Assembly: GCF_900205965.1 (NCBI RefSeq)
Contig: NZ_OAOF01000002.1
Coordinates: 124,001-188,000, forward strand
Length of the DNA stretch: 64,000 nt
Source: Lacrimispora amygdalina
GTDB taxonomy: Bacteria > Bacillota > Clostridia > Lachnospirales > Lachnospiraceae
Reading direction: 5' to 3'
Shown piece by piece: positions 27,017-36,233 of the stretch; the first letter of the stretch is position 1, and every line of letters begins with the position of its first letter. The notes beneath the pieces are model-generated. The model had not been told where the DNA came from, did not search any database, and saw nothing but the letters and a program-made list of their open reading frames with translations. A program made the translations under genes and the position numbers.

Positions 27017-27062
27017 AGTTAAGGATAATCAAAACCAAAAATCCCCTGAACACTGACAACTA

Positions 27063-28079
27063 TTACCTCTTTACCACAGTTCCATCCGGATAGCGGGCGA
27101 ATCTTCCCATCTCTCTTTCATGAACCGGCTCATCATCAGGCCATGGCCAGCCTCCAAACTGTGTATTCTGGTAATCCTTATATGCATTTTGTATTTCCTG
27201 TTCGGTATTCATTACAAATGGTCCATATTGTGCGACCGGTTCATTGATTGGTTCCCCTTCCAGCAGTAACATATAACTGGTTTTATCACCATTTACCACT
27301 GTAATTGAATCTTCGCCTGAAAGCCTGATTCTGGAGGAAGGTTCAATATTTTGACCATCTATAGTAATGTAACTGGTTCCCTGATAGAAATACAGGTTAC
27401 GGTTTAGGGTCTTAGAACCTGCAGCAATATGAAACTCTGCCTCAGGCTCCAGTTCCACAAGCTGGATTCCCACATGATTTTCTTCCCTTGCTGCCCATGA
27501 GTTTTTCGTTGGCTCCAGACTTTTTTTGTCTTCATATTTTCCGGCAATTAATCGGATGGTTGCTGTCTTTCCCTTTTCATTTGTATGCTTGATCACTGGA
27601 ATATCTTCTGCCCATAGCATCTTGTAATCGGGTTCTGCGAACTTACTCGCTGCCGGTAAATTCAGCCAGATCTGAAATAATTCAAGGGGATTTTCCTTAT
27701 CCTGATGAACCAGCGGAAACATCTCTACATGCTGGCAGCCCGCTCCGGTAGTCAGCCACTGGACGTCTCCATCTCCATAACGTCCCTCTGCTCCTTTGGA
27801 ATCAAAATGATCTACAAGCCCTTCCAGTACAACCGTAACAGTCTCAAAACCACGGTGGGGGTGAACTGGAAATCCCGGAACCTTTTCTCCATGATACATA
27901 CTAAAACCGTCTTTCCCGGAAAAATCATTCCCTATTCTTCTTCCTGCTAAAGAAACTGCAGGTCCCTGTACCTCATTCCCTGCCGGGAATTGGTCCTGAT
28001 GATGCATGGTTGCCAGAAATGGACTGTCCATTCCCCATTGAAATCCTATTTTTTCAATTGTCTTTATCTTTTTACTCAT
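27063..28079 (-). CDS. Pirin-family protein
   Basis: 338-residue bicupin of the pirin family (some members are quercetin dioxygenases or redox-sensing cofactors). ATG 28079 (MSKKIKTIEKIGFQWGM) is chosen because AAGGAG lies 8 nt upstream; an in-frame GTG at 28088 is too close to it. The N-terminal cupin has HPHRGFETVTVVLEGLVDHFDSKGAEG with candidate metal ligands (two His here, more in GAGCQHVEMFP). The C-terminal cupin is about residues 190-290. Directly after a marR gene with 1-nt spacing, so co-transcribed and probably a target of that regulator. Confidence 0.92.
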   Translation of the reverse strand: MSKKIKTIEKIGFQWGMDSPFLATMHHQDQFPAGNEVQGPAVSLAGRRIGNDFSGKDGFSMYHGEKVPGFPVHPHRGFETVTVVLEGLVDHFDSKGAEGRYGDGDVQWLTTGAGCQHVEMFPLVHQDKENPLELFQIWLNLPAASKFAEPDYKMLWAEDIPVIKHTNEKGKTATIRLIAGKYEDKKSLEPTKNSWAAREENHVGIQLVELEPEAEFHIAAGSKTLNRNLYFYQGTSYITIDGQNIEPSSRIRLSGEDSITVVNGDKTSYMLLLEGEPINEPVAQYGPFVMNTEQEIQNAYKDYQNTQFGGWPWPDDEPVHEREMGRFARYPDGTVVKR

Positions 28080-28080
28080 T

Positions 28081-28533
28081 TCATTCACTCCTTGTCTTAA
28101 CTTTTTTCAACAGATGCACTAACATTTCTTTTTCCGCTTCATTCAGTCCGGTAAAACTCTCTGCCAGATCTTCCACATGCCTGGGGAAAATCTCTTCAAT
28201 TTTTTCTCTCCCTTTTTGTGTGATTGCAATAATACTGGACCTTTTATCATTGGGATTCGGATGTCTTTCTATCATGGAATCTTTTTCTAAGTTATTAATT
28301 ACCACCGTCATGTTGCCGGAGGTAGAAAGTATACTCTCAATAATTTCGTTAATTGTTAAATCGCCTTTGTGGTACAATGCCTCCAGTACAGCAAATTGTG
28401 CTGAGGTAAGCCCCCCCTGGTTAAAGATGGCACCCGCTCTTCTGTGAAGTGCCTGGGTTGTTCTGCTAAGTCCGATAAATGCTTTTAAATTGATGTCATT
28501 TTCTTTTCCATAAGATATTGTGTTCTTTTTCAT
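28081..28533 (-). CDS. MarR-family transcriptional regulator (upstream of pirin)
   Basis: 150-residue winged-helix repressor. The HTH region is LTINEIIESILSTSGNMTVVINNLEKDSMIERHPNPNDKRSS, with the wing following as usual for MarR/OhrR-type proteins. First gene of a two-gene operon with pirin. Its promoter spacer is a perfect 20-bp palindrome, indicating autoregulation. No Shine-Dalgarno lies before ATG 28533; the predicted transcription start falls on the A of ATG. One cysteine-free N-terminus argues against a simple Cys-redox OhrR type. Confidence 0.92.
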   Translation of the reverse strand: MKKNTISYGKENDINLKAFIGLSRTTQALHRRAGAIFNQGGLTSAQFAVLEALYHKGDLTINEIIESILSTSGNMTVVINNLEKDSMIERHPNPNDKRSSIIAITQKGREKIEEIFPRHVEDLAESFTGLNEAEKEMLVHLLKKVKTRSE

Positions 28534-28539
28534 AGTTCA

Positions 28540-28568
28540 AATATATCACTAATTAGTGATATTGTCAA
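28540..28568 (-). promoter_or_regulatory. marR-pirin promoter with embedded operator
   Basis: Minus strand -35 TTGACA (28563-28568), 17-bp spacer, -10 TATATT (28540-28545). The palindrome ATATCACTAATTAGTGATAT (28543-28562) fills the spacer and touches the -10, so a bound MarR dimer would exclude RNA polymerase. Confidence 0.85.
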
Positions 28569-28704
28569 TTGTAATTTTATCTATGAGGTCGGTCAATCGA
28601 ATCTATGTAATTAATGTTATGTTGGAAATGTGGATTGAAATAATTTTCTGATCAGTTTTTTAATCCAGGAAACGGATTCTTAACACTATGCTTAAATAAT
28701 ATTA

Positions 28705-29016
28705 CTAAAATAGCCCGCCATTATACTTTAATTGAGCAAAAATCATAATAATTAAACCACTGATGAAGCAGACTCCAAAAAATATCCATCCATAAAACGT
28801 ATTTGTTATATAATCAACTGTACCTGTCAATATCATTCCGCCTCCCATTACAATACATGCTTTACCCATTTTTTCTGTGTATGGTTTCTTGTCCTTTTCA
28901 ATCACTTTAGTATGGTGATAATCATGTATTAGCGTTATCTGCTCTTTTTTCCAGATGCGCCACCCCACAAAACTAAAAAATAAACCTATCAGTACCAGAA
29001 TTATCAATTCAAACAT
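28705..29016 (-). CDS. Small membrane protein, DUF3784-like
   Basis: 103 residues from ATG 29016 (MFELIILVLIGLFFSFVGWRIWKKEQ), with AGAGGGTGC upstream. Three hydrophobic segments (about 2-18, 52-70, 75-95) separated by a charged loop EKDKKPYTEKMGKA. The pattern, with an N-terminal helix and WRIWKKEQ..L..HDYH, is like DUF3784 membrane proteins common in Firmicutes. Function unknown. It begins just past the end of the broken BAAT gene. Confidence 0.75.
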   Translation of the reverse strand: MFELIILVLIGLFFSFVGWRIWKKEQITLIHDYHHTKVIEKDKKPYTEKMGKACIVMGGGMILTGTVDYITNTFYGWIFFGVCFISGLIIMIFAQLKYNGGLF

Positions 29017-29030
29017 ATGCACCCTCTATT

Positions 29031-30169
29031 CTATCCAAATAATCTCTCGGAATCTCTAAGCCTTGATTCGCCCTTATGGTGCGCTTCCATAGTATCTTTT
29101 ATTATTTTAACAGAAGCAACACTGTTCCAAACAAAATCTTTCTTACCTGCCACTAATAAAATATGAGCTTCCGTTTTCCTATTTTAATACGTGCCTTTTC
29201 TTTAAATCGGTCAGGCATCAGATTTCTTGATAATTCATAAGAAAGATAATAACCCGGAGGTAAATTAAAAATTTGGATTATGGTATTTTTAATAGACTCA
29301 ATGAACGCCAGAATGGGAGATACAACTAAACAGGGTATCGGCATTCTCTCCAATGACCACGCTGAGGATATCGTATATATTCCCTGCCAGACATATGCTG
29401 AGGGAGAGACAGCTATCACTTTTTTTACCTTTTCATTCAGTGTCGATGTCAATAACGCCAATTCAGCTCCTCTTGAAAATCCCATAATCGATACATCAGC
29501 CGTTCCTGACATTTTACATAACCAATCAATTCCAGCATTTATATATTCAACTGGAATTAGTCTTAAAAAAGCAGGAAGTTCTTTTATTGGCTGAGGATCA
29601 CCAGCCGGGCTGAAATACTGAAGACTAAGTACATTAAAACCTTTATTAGCCAGACATGCAGCAAACGGAAGCATAGGGTTTGCAACTCCTTCTGAACCGC
29701 CCAACAAAAGAATTGACTGTGTTTTCTCTTTATCTGAATGATAAAAGTAGTGTCCTGTAACAGGAGTAGTAACCCGTTTGTATTGTACCTCTTTATTGGT
29801 GAAATAACGTGTAAATGATTTTTCTATCTTCTCTCCACAACAAGTTACCGTTAAACTACATATTATATATTCTCTCGTAAAATCCCTTTCATATCGTATA
29901 TTTTTAACTGGTTGCATTTCTTTACAAGATGCAAACAGCCCCATAGAATCTATTCCCTTATAATTTCCTTCAATAGGCGCAATTTTTGCTAAATTCACAA
30001 TACCATTTTGATCTGTCTTGTATAATCCATATGATTTACAAGAGGCATCACACCAGGAATATTGTAATTTAAGTACAATGTTACATACCGTCTCTGATAC
30101 CAATTCGGAAATAATAAAATTTAGTCGTTCATCAGCAATTTCCATTCTTCCTAAAATAGTTATATTCAT
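29031..30169 (-). pseudogene. BAAT-family acyl-CoA thioesterase/acyltransferase, frameshifted and truncated
   Basis: Alpha/beta-hydrolase of the bile-acid-CoA:amino-acid N-acyltransferase / acyl-CoA thioesterase family. The intact frame covers 338 residues: an N-terminal beta domain (about 1-130) and a hydrolase domain with nucleophile elbow GFSRGAELAL. It ends abnormally in KARIKIGKRKLIFY. Shifting frame at the AAAA run near 29170 recovers the family motif with the acid residue, AHILLVAGKKDFVWNS, which continues about 42 residues to a TAG at 29031. The catalytic histidine region is absent, so this appears to be a decayed gene. A homopolymer sequencing error could explain the shift but not the missing C-terminus. 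AGGAGG lies about 34 nt before the ATG, with a small hairpin between. Confidence 0.8.
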
Positions 30170-30331
30170 CTGGATATTTTATCAAGCCACTTACTTGATA
30201 TACCTCCTGTTTATATGGAATGAATCTTTTTTAAGTTTATATTTTATCAAAAAAGAAGTCAACAAAATATACCCTGTCTTATTCCGCAAAGTTCGACACA
30301 ATATCTTATATACTACTGCTTATAACAATGC

Positions 30332-30360
30332 TTGACTTTCCCATACCTCAAGAGTATATT
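30332..30360 (+). promoter_or_regulatory. Promoter of the first MATE gene
   Basis: -35 TTGACT (30332-30337), 17-bp spacer, -10 TATATT (30355-30360); the leader is about 55 nt. Confidence 0.7.
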
Positions 30361-30422
30361 TTAACTCTATACGGTAATAACTAATTTTTCTACCGCAAAT
30401 CTACTAATCAGGTGAATCGAAC

Positions 30423-31790
30423 ATGAATTCAAACTTTTTAAAGCAAAGCACCGAGCAGAGACGGGATCTCATTCTTAACGGCTCCGTCTTTACTACCATA
30501 TTATTTCTATCTGTGCCCACACTTATGATGGGGCTTATCCAGTCCGCCATACCGGTCATAGATGGTTTGTTTCTAAACAATCTGGTAGGAACCAGGGCGG
30601 CCAGCGCCGTTACATACTGTACTCCCATTGTAAACATGATTTCTGCCCTGGCTCAGGGCGTGAGTGTGGCCGGTATGGCAATTATCGGTCAGTCCAATGG
30701 AAACGGGAATTTTAATAACAGCCGGAAGATATCCACACAAATCATTGTTTTTACTTTTTTGCTGGGCTTTGCACTTGCTCCTTTGCTGATTGCCCTTGCA
30801 TTTCCCATATCCTCCCATGTAAATAAAGAAATTTCCCGCAATGTTTTTCTCTATCTTGCATTGAACGCCTGTGTGACGCCTTTTTCCTTCATGGAATCAA
30901 TCTATAACTCCATAAAAAATGCCAACGGCAAGCCGGAGGATACATTTGTCCGGATGGTGATCATGCTGATTCTGAAAATTATTTTCAACGCCCTCTTTAT
31001 TGCGGTATTCCACTGGGGTCTTGTGGGCTCTGTCATGGCATCCCTGGCATCAAACTTTTTAATAACAGGCTGGATGTATTATGAGTTATTCATTAAAAAA
31101 ACAGGAGAACGCTTTGTTCTGGCAGGATTCCGGTTCGACTGGACCATTATTAACACCTTACTGCGCATCGGCTTTCCTGCCATGCTTTCCAGTCTGATGC
31201 TCAACCTGGGCTTCTTCCTGATCAACAATGAGGTAGAAAAATACGGAGCTATTGTTTTAAATGGACAGGGTATTGCCAATAACATTACATCCATATGTTT
31301 TATACTCCCCTCCTCCTTCGGTTCCGCAGTCACCACCATGGTTAGCATGAATATAGGCGCGAAACAGCCGGATAAAGCAAAAAAAGCATGTCTGGCTGGT
31401 TGTATCATAAGTGCTGTCACCGCTGCGCTCTTAATCGCACTGGTCGTGCCTCTTTCATCAAAACTTACGGTGCTGTTTACCAGGGATGCTTCTGTTCTTT
31501 CCGTTGCAAACCAGGCACTTCACATTTATACATATTCCGTAATCGGATTCGGCATTTGTATGGTTCAGCAGGGAGCATTCATCGGTCTGGGAAAGACTCG
31601 GATTACTCTCTTCATAAGCCTGTTGCGTGTATGGCTTCTGCGATACATATTTATCCTGGCAACAGAACACGTGCTGAGCTTTTATTCTGTGTTCTGGGGA
31701 AACTTATTTTCCAATTATATGGCTGCTCTCATTACTACCATTCTGATTTTGAAAGTAAAATGGGTCTCTGACATAAATGGGACATTATAA
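30423..31790 (+). CDS. MATE-family multidrug/cation antiporter
   Basis: 455-residue membrane antiporter of the MATE family with twelve expected helices in two halves. Segments such as IPVIDGLFLNNLVGTRAASAV and AQGVSVAGMAIIGQSNG in the first half, and FGSAVTTMVSMNIGAKQPDKAKKA in the second, are typical of the Gram-positive branch. ATG 30423 follows AGGTGAATCGAAC. Single gene with its own promoter and terminator; substrate unknown. Confidence 0.92.
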   Translation: MNSNFLKQSTEQRRDLILNGSVFTTILFLSVPTLMMGLIQSAIPVIDGLFLNNLVGTRAASAVTYCTPIVNMISALAQGVSVAGMAIIGQSNGNGNFNNSRKISTQIIVFTFLLGFALAPLLIALAFPISSHVNKEISRNVFLYLALNACVTPFSFMESIYNSIKNANGKPEDTFVRMVIMLILKIIFNALFIAVFHWGLVGSVMASLASNFLITGWMYYELFIKKTGERFVLAGFRFDWTIINTLLRIGFPAMLSSLMLNLGFFLINNEVEKYGAIVLNGQGIANNITSICFILPSSFGSAVTTMVSMNIGAKQPDKAKKACLAGCIISAVTAALLIALVVPLSSKLTVLFTRDASVLSVANQALHIYTYSVIGFGICMVQQGAFIGLGKTRITLFISLLRVWLLRYIFILATEHVLSFYSVFWGNLFSNYMAALITTILILKVKWVSDINGTL

Positions 31791-31810
31791 AATAAAAGAT
31801 ACGAAACTTG

Positions 31811-31860
31811 GAAGGAGCTTTCACCGCACAAAGACCATGCCGCAAAAGCTCCTTCTCTTT
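31811..31860 (+). terminator. Terminator after the first MATE gene
   Basis: GAAGGAGCTTT, 22-nt loop, AAAGCTCCTTC followed by TCTTTTAT. It lies between convergent MATE (plus) and the 119-residue membrane protein gene (minus). Confidence 0.75.
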
Positions 31861-31868
31861 TATCCCGA

Positions 31869-32228
31869 TTATGAATGATTTAACATAAATAAAATCTCAT
31901 CTAAAATACAACCATATAACAAAACAATTATACTCATTATAATAACTGTAACCCGATAAGAAAAGATTTCAAATCTTTTTTTCCACTCAGACCAGTCTTT
32001 TTCTTTCTCCCTGTCTTTTCTTAAGATCGATACCGCACCGATTATCAGCCCTGCACTTCCCGCAGCAAATAAAACCGCTTTTATGCTTTCCAGAGCAGTG
32101 ATCAGACTTCCACCTGATAAAATAAGACTAAAAATTCCGCTGATTATTACTAACACCATGCTTGCCAGGCTGCTGTATTTCAAACATTTATAAAAATCCG
32201 CTCCAACCTTCTTTATCTGCTTCATCAT
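31869..32228 (-). CDS. Small membrane protein at the end of the opp operon
   Basis: 119 residues, not recognised. Four hydrophobic stretches can be argued (about 20-40, 45-60 weak, 48-65, 92-112), with a Lys/Glu-rich cytoplasmic segment RKDREKEKDWSEWKKRFE between them. Start MMKQIKKVGADFYK with AGGATTC upstream. Only 7 nt after oppF on the same strand, so probably co-transcribed. It could be unrelated to peptide uptake. Confidence 0.65.
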   Translation of the reverse strand: MMKQIKKVGADFYKCLKYSSLASMVLVIISGIFSLILSGGSLITALESIKAVLFAAGSAGLIIGAVSILRKDREKEKDWSEWKKRFEIFSYRVTVIIMSIIVLLYGCILDEILFMLNHS

Positions 32229-32235
32229 AAGAATC

Positions 32236-33201
32236 CTATTTATGATACAAGTGGCAGGCCACGAAATGTCCCTGCTCCACTTCGATTAATTCTGGCACTT
32301 CACATTTGCACAGATCCATTACCTTACGGCATCTGCCCTGGAATTTACAGCCTGGCGGCGTGTTAATAGGACTGGGAACATCCCCTTCCAGCATGATTCT
32401 CTGCCTGGTATCTTCGATTTTGGGGTCAGCAATGGGAATGGCTGACATTAATGCTTCCGTATAAGGATGGAGCGGATTATGATAAAGGACTTCTGATTCC
32501 GCAAGTTCAACCACGGACCCTAAATACATAACCGCAATCCGGTCTGAGATATGTTTTACCATTGCCAGATCATGGGCAATAAATAAATACGTCAGCTTCA
32601 TTTCCTTTTGAAATTGAATCAGCATATTGGCAATCTGAGCCTGAATGGATACATCCAATGCGGATATTGGCTCATCGCACATTATAAATTTGGGTTCCAC
32701 AGCCAGAGCTCTTGCAATTCCGATCCTCTGCCTCTGCCCGCCTGAAAATTCATGGATAAAACGGTTCGCATGTTCTTTATTTAAACCGACCAGTTCCAGA
32801 AGATGGGCAATCTTTTCATCTTTTTCCTGCTTTGTTTTCGCAAGACCATGAATTTCTATCCCCTCACCGATAATCTCTGCAACGGTCATTCGTGGATCCA
32901 GAGAAGCATAAGGGTCCTGGAAAATGATCTGCACTTCTTTATTAAAAGCCTTTTTATCTTTTCCTTTCAGCTTATGGACATTCTGCCCTTTGTAGTATAC
33001 TTCCCCTTCCGACGCACGATACATGCCCACAACCGTACGTCCGCAGGTTGTTTTTCCACAGCCGGATTCCCCCACAAGACCTAAGGTTTCCCCTTCCTTT
33101 ATGGAAAAAGAAACGTCATCTACCGCTTTTAAAACGTCATGTTTGCCGACATTAAAATATTTCTTTAAATGTTTTACCTCTAATATATCCTGATTACTCA
33201 T
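32236..33201 (-). CDS. oppF: Oligopeptide ABC ATP-binding protein OppF
   Basis: 321-residue ATPase of the dipeptide/oligopeptide importer: Walker [13 protein letters not shown], signature [15 protein letters not shown], Walker [17 protein letters not shown]. The C-terminal oligo_HPY region has a cysteine cluster ([24 protein letters not shown]) that in homologues binds an Fe-S cluster. ATG 33201 ([19 protein letters not shown]) has GAGGGTGA upstream and begins just after the oppD stop. Confidence 0.95.
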   Translation of the reverse strand: MSNQDILEVKHLKKYFNVGKHDVLKAVDDVSFSIKEGETLGLVGESGCGKTTCGRTVVGMYRASEGEVYYKGQNVHKLKGKDKKAFNKEVQIIFQDPYASLDPRMTVAEIIGEGIEIHGLAKTKQEKDEKIAHLLELVGLNKEHANRFIHEFSGGQRQRIGIARALAVEPKFIMCDEPISALDVSIQAQIANMLIQFQKEMKLTYLFIAHDLAMVKHISDRIAVMYLGSVVELAESEVLYHNPLHPYTEALMSAIPIADPKIEDTRQRIMLEGDVPSPINTPPGCKFQGRCRKVMDLCKCEVPELIEVEQGHFVACHLYHK

Positions 33202-33202
33202 T

Positions 33203-34246
33203 TTATTCACCCTCAGTTATGATCGCTCTGTCATCATGGAACATTTTTTTAATGGCTGCCGGTACTTCCTCATGGTGCAGCCAGCATCTTGTATGATGAC
33301 CAGCTTCAAAATCAGTTGTTTCAGGCATCTCTTCCAGGCAGACATTCATACAATAATTACAGCGTTTGGCAAAAGGACAGCCCTTTGGAGGAGAAATAAG
33401 ATCCGGTGGTGTTCCTTTGATGGTTTGCAGAAGCTGCTTGTTTTTCCACTCTAATTTGGGCACACTGCCAAGAAGAGCTAAGGTATACGGGTGCTGTGGA
33501 TGATAGAAAATTTCTTCTCTTGTTCCGCTTTCCACCACCTGGCCTGCATACATTACCGCAACTTTATTTGCGGAACCTGCTACAACACCAAAATCATGGG
33601 TAATTAAAATAACAGCCGTGTTCAGTTTCTCTTTCAGACTTTTAATCAGCTCCATAATCTGTGCCTGAATCGTTACATCCAGAGCCGTCGTGGGTTCATC
33701 CGCAATCAGTATCTTCGGATTACAGGCAATGGCAATGGCAATCATTGCCCTTTGTCTCATACCGCCGGAAAATTCAAACGGGTATTGGTCAATTCTCTTT
33801 TCCGGATTGGGAATCCCCACTGCCTCTAATAACTGAATGGCTTCCTTTCTGGCCTCTTTTTTACTGATCTGCCTGTGCTGCACAATATTTTCAATAATCT
33901 GTTTTCCTATTTTCATGGTGGGATTTAAGGAAACCATGGCATCCTGGAAAATCATTGAGCATTCCCCGCCCCGAAAGGCTCTCTGCTCTTTTTTATTCAT
34001 CTCCAATACATTCTTTCCCTGATAGAGAATCTTACTTTCCTTTTTGATTTCCCCCTGGGGCGCTTTCACAAGAGACATGATTGCTCTGGAGGTGACGCTT
34101 TTACCGCAACCTGATTCGCCTATAATCGCCAATACTTCTCCTGCTTTTACGTCAAAGGAAACACCTCTTACCGCCTGTACTTCTCCTGCATATGTATGAA
34201 AAGAAACTCTTAAATCTTCCACTTTTAATAAAGGTTCCTGACTCAT
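33203..34246 (-). CDS. oppD: Oligopeptide ABC ATP-binding protein OppD
   Basis: 347-residue partner ATPase: Walker A GESGCGKSVTSRAIM, signature FSGGMRQRAMIAIAI, Walker B ILIADEPTTALDVTIQ, and a C-terminal cysteine cluster (GCPFAKRCNYCMNVC). Start ATG follows TAGGAGGAATTATA. It lies 11 nt after oppC. Confidence 0.95.
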   Translation of the reverse strand: MSQEPLLKVEDLRVSFHTYAGEVQAVRGVSFDVKAGEVLAIIGESGCGKSVTSRAIMSLVKAPQGEIKKESKILYQGKNVLEMNKKEQRAFRGGECSMIFQDAMVSLNPTMKIGKQIIENIVQHRQISKKEARKEAIQLLEAVGIPNPEKRIDQYPFEFSGGMRQRAMIAIAIACNPKILIADEPTTALDVTIQAQIMELIKSLKEKLNTAVILITHDFGVVAGSANKVAVMYAGQVVESGTREEIFYHPQHPYTLALLGSVPKLEWKNKQLLQTIKGTPPDLISPPKGCPFAKRCNYCMNVCLEEMPETTDFEAGHHTRCWLHHEEVPAAIKKMFHDDRAIITEGE

Positions 34247-34257
34247 TATAATTCCTC

Positions 34258-35175
34258 CTAGTCTCTAAGCTGTGGATCAAGGGCATCCCTTAAACCATCA
34301 CCTAAAATATTAAATGACAATACGAGTAAACATAAAAGTAAGCTAGGATATAATAAATGAGACGGATAAAATGCCATAGCCTCCTGACCTGCTGACAGCA
34401 GTGTTCCCAGGCTGAACGCAGGGGGCTGAAGTCCGATTCCTAAAAAAGAAAGTACGGTTTCGTCAAAAATTATATAAGGAATGGAAGTAGCAAGATCCAG
34501 AATCAGTAAGCTTAACGTATTGGGAATTAAATGTCTCACAATGACTCTTCCGGAAGAGGCTCCTAACGCAGCAGAAGCCATAATATACTCGCTTTCCCTG
34601 AGTTTTAAAATCTGGCCTCTGACCATACGGGCTGTACTCGTCCAGTTGGTGATACATAATGCAAATAGTAAGGGGAGATAACCATTGCCTAATACCACTA
34701 AAATAATTAAAGTGACAATCAGATAAGGAATACTGTTTAATACCTCTACAATCCGCATCATGACATCATCGACTAATCCGCCCAGATATGCCATAACCGC
34801 ACCGTAAATACAGCCGATCAGCACTTTCAGGCTTGCTGCCACAACAGCAACTATAATGGAAAATCTCAGGCCCTTCCACAAACGGGAAAAAAGGTCTCTT
34901 CCTAAATAATCCGTCCCCAGCCAGTAAGTCCTGCCTGGCGGCAGATTTTTAATTTCCGGCATCAAAGTTGTATAATTCTGTCCGCTTATTGCGGGGCCAA
35001 TGATGGACATAACAAAAAGAACGATAAGTACAGCCATTGATAAAAGGGCCAATTTATTTTTCTTTAACCTTCTCCATGCATCCTGCCAGTAGCTGATGTT
35101 TGGTCTGACAACCTCATCAGCATCAAACTTCGACTGGTCAGCCAGTTCAAACCGTTTGTCTTCCAATGAATTCAT
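34258..35175 (-). CDS. oppC: Oligopeptide ABC permease OppC
   Basis: 305-residue inner-membrane permease. An N-terminal cytoplasmic stretch has SYWQDAWRRLKKNKLALLSMAVLIVLFV (OppC_N type), and a periplasmic loop reads PPGRTYWLGTDYLGRDLFSRLWKG, a strong OppC/DppC hallmark. The EAA loop is AALGASSGRVIVRHLIPN. Start ATG follows AAGGAGAAATAGG. Confidence 0.95.
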   Translation of the reverse strand: MNSLEDKRFELADQSKFDADEVVRPNISYWQDAWRRLKKNKLALLSMAVLIVLFVMSIIGPAISGQNYTTLMPEIKNLPPGRTYWLGTDYLGRDLFSRLWKGLRFSIIVAVVAASLKVLIGCIYGAVMAYLGGLVDDVMMRIVEVLNSIPYLIVTLIILVVLGNGYLPLLFALCITNWTSTARMVRGQILKLRESEYIMASAALGASSGRVIVRHLIPNTLSLLILDLATSIPYIIFDETVLSFLGIGLQPPAFSLGTLLSAGQEAMAFYPSHLLYPSLLLCLLVLSFNILGDGLRDALDPQLRD

Positions 35176-35192
35176 CCTATTTCTCCTTTCCG

Positions 35193-36152
35193 TTATTTCC
35201 TGGCACCGATTTTAATTCGTGGATCAACGATACCGTATAAAATATCGGTAATCAGCATCGTTATAACCGTTATAACGGCATAAAATGTTGTTCCTGCCAG
35301 AACAATCGGAATATCTCTTGTCTGAACCGCTTCTATATAATACCGTCCCATTCCGGGAATGGAGAAAACTCGTTCTATGAACAGAGAACCCGTCAGAATA
35401 CTCGCCACAGTTGTGGGCAGTACAGTAATAATAGGAATAAATGAATTACGCACTACATGGTTTTTCACAATCTGCACCTCAGAAAGTCCTTTTGATCTTG
35501 CTGTAAGAGTATATTCCTGATTAATACTTTCCAGCATACTGGTTTTGGTCAGTCTGGAATAATAGGCAATAAAGCTGCAGGAACCGGCAATGGTTGGAAG
35601 GATTGTATACTTCCAGCCTCCAAACCACAGCTCTTTTCCTTTCGGCCAGCCAATGATGGGCAGTTTAAACAGATCTCCATTTGCACAATATTTTTGAAGC
35701 AGAAGTGATATTACCAGCGAAGGCATGGATACCAGAATCATGGCACCGACCAATATCAGCTTATCTAAGTAACTTCCCCGTTTCATTGCTGCGATAATCC
35801 CCAATAAAATCCCGACAGTCACGCCCAATAAAATCTGCTGAATACTAAGCCTGACCGTTACCGGAAGCTTCGCCTTCAGATTTTTTGCAAATGTTTCTCC
35901 TGGTCTGATGATCGATTCTCCAAAGTCACCCTTTACAATCAGCCCCTTCATAGTAATCACATAACGCTGAACGACAGGTTTATCATATCCATATTTTTCA
36001 ATAATCTTTGTCTGCACCGTTTGCGGTAATTTGGCAATCTTTGAAGTCAGTGCATTTCCAGGGATTGCTGCCAGCAAAAAGAAGGTAGCTGTCACAATCA
36101 AAAACAAGGTAATCAGCATTTCCAATACTCTCCGGACGATGTATCTTGCCAT
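35193..36152 (-). CDS. oppB: Oligopeptide ABC permease OppB
   Basis: 319-residue inner-membrane permease. ATG 36152 (MARYIVRRVLEMLITLFLIVTATFFLL) is preferred over ATG 36158, which is only one base from the AGGAGA ribosome site. The EAA loop is ARSKGLSEVQIVKNHVVRNSFIPIITVL, and SLFIERVFSIPGMGRYYIEAVQTRDIPIVLAGT near the end is diagnostic. Separated from oppA by a stem-loop. Confidence 0.95.
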   Translation of the reverse strand: MARYIVRRVLEMLITLFLIVTATFFLLAAIPGNALTSKIAKLPQTVQTKIIEKYGYDKPVVQRYVITMKGLIVKGDFGESIIRPGETFAKNLKAKLPVTVRLSIQQILLGVTVGILLGIIAAMKRGSYLDKLILVGAMILVSMPSLVISLLLQKYCANGDLFKLPIIGWPKGKELWFGGWKYTILPTIAGSCSFIAYYSRLTKTSMLESINQEYTLTARSKGLSEVQIVKNHVVRNSFIPIITVLPTTVASILTGSLFIERVFSIPGMGRYYIEAVQTRDIPIVLAGTTFYAVITVITMLITDILYGIVDPRIKIGARK

Positions 36153-36181
36153 ATTCATTCTCCTAATCTATCAAGGATACC

Positions 36182-36210
36182 AAAAGCACACCGACTTTTG
36201 CCGATGCGCT
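36182..36210 (-). other. Stem-loop between oppA and oppB
   Basis: Minus strand AGCGCATCGGC, AAAA loop, GTCGGTGTGCT followed by TTTTGG: an 11-bp stem (three G-U pairs) and short T run, located after the oppA stop (36234). Likely partial terminator or mRNA-stabilising element giving excess binding protein. Confidence 0.65.
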
Positions 36211-36233
36211 ATTGGGTATCACCTTAAGTCTGT

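Noticed and set aside
26725..27093. 122-residue plus-strand reading frame over the structured repeats
   Set aside because: It is antisense to the recurrent peptides, has no ribosome site, and its sequence simply follows the two repeat copies and the end of the pirin gene.
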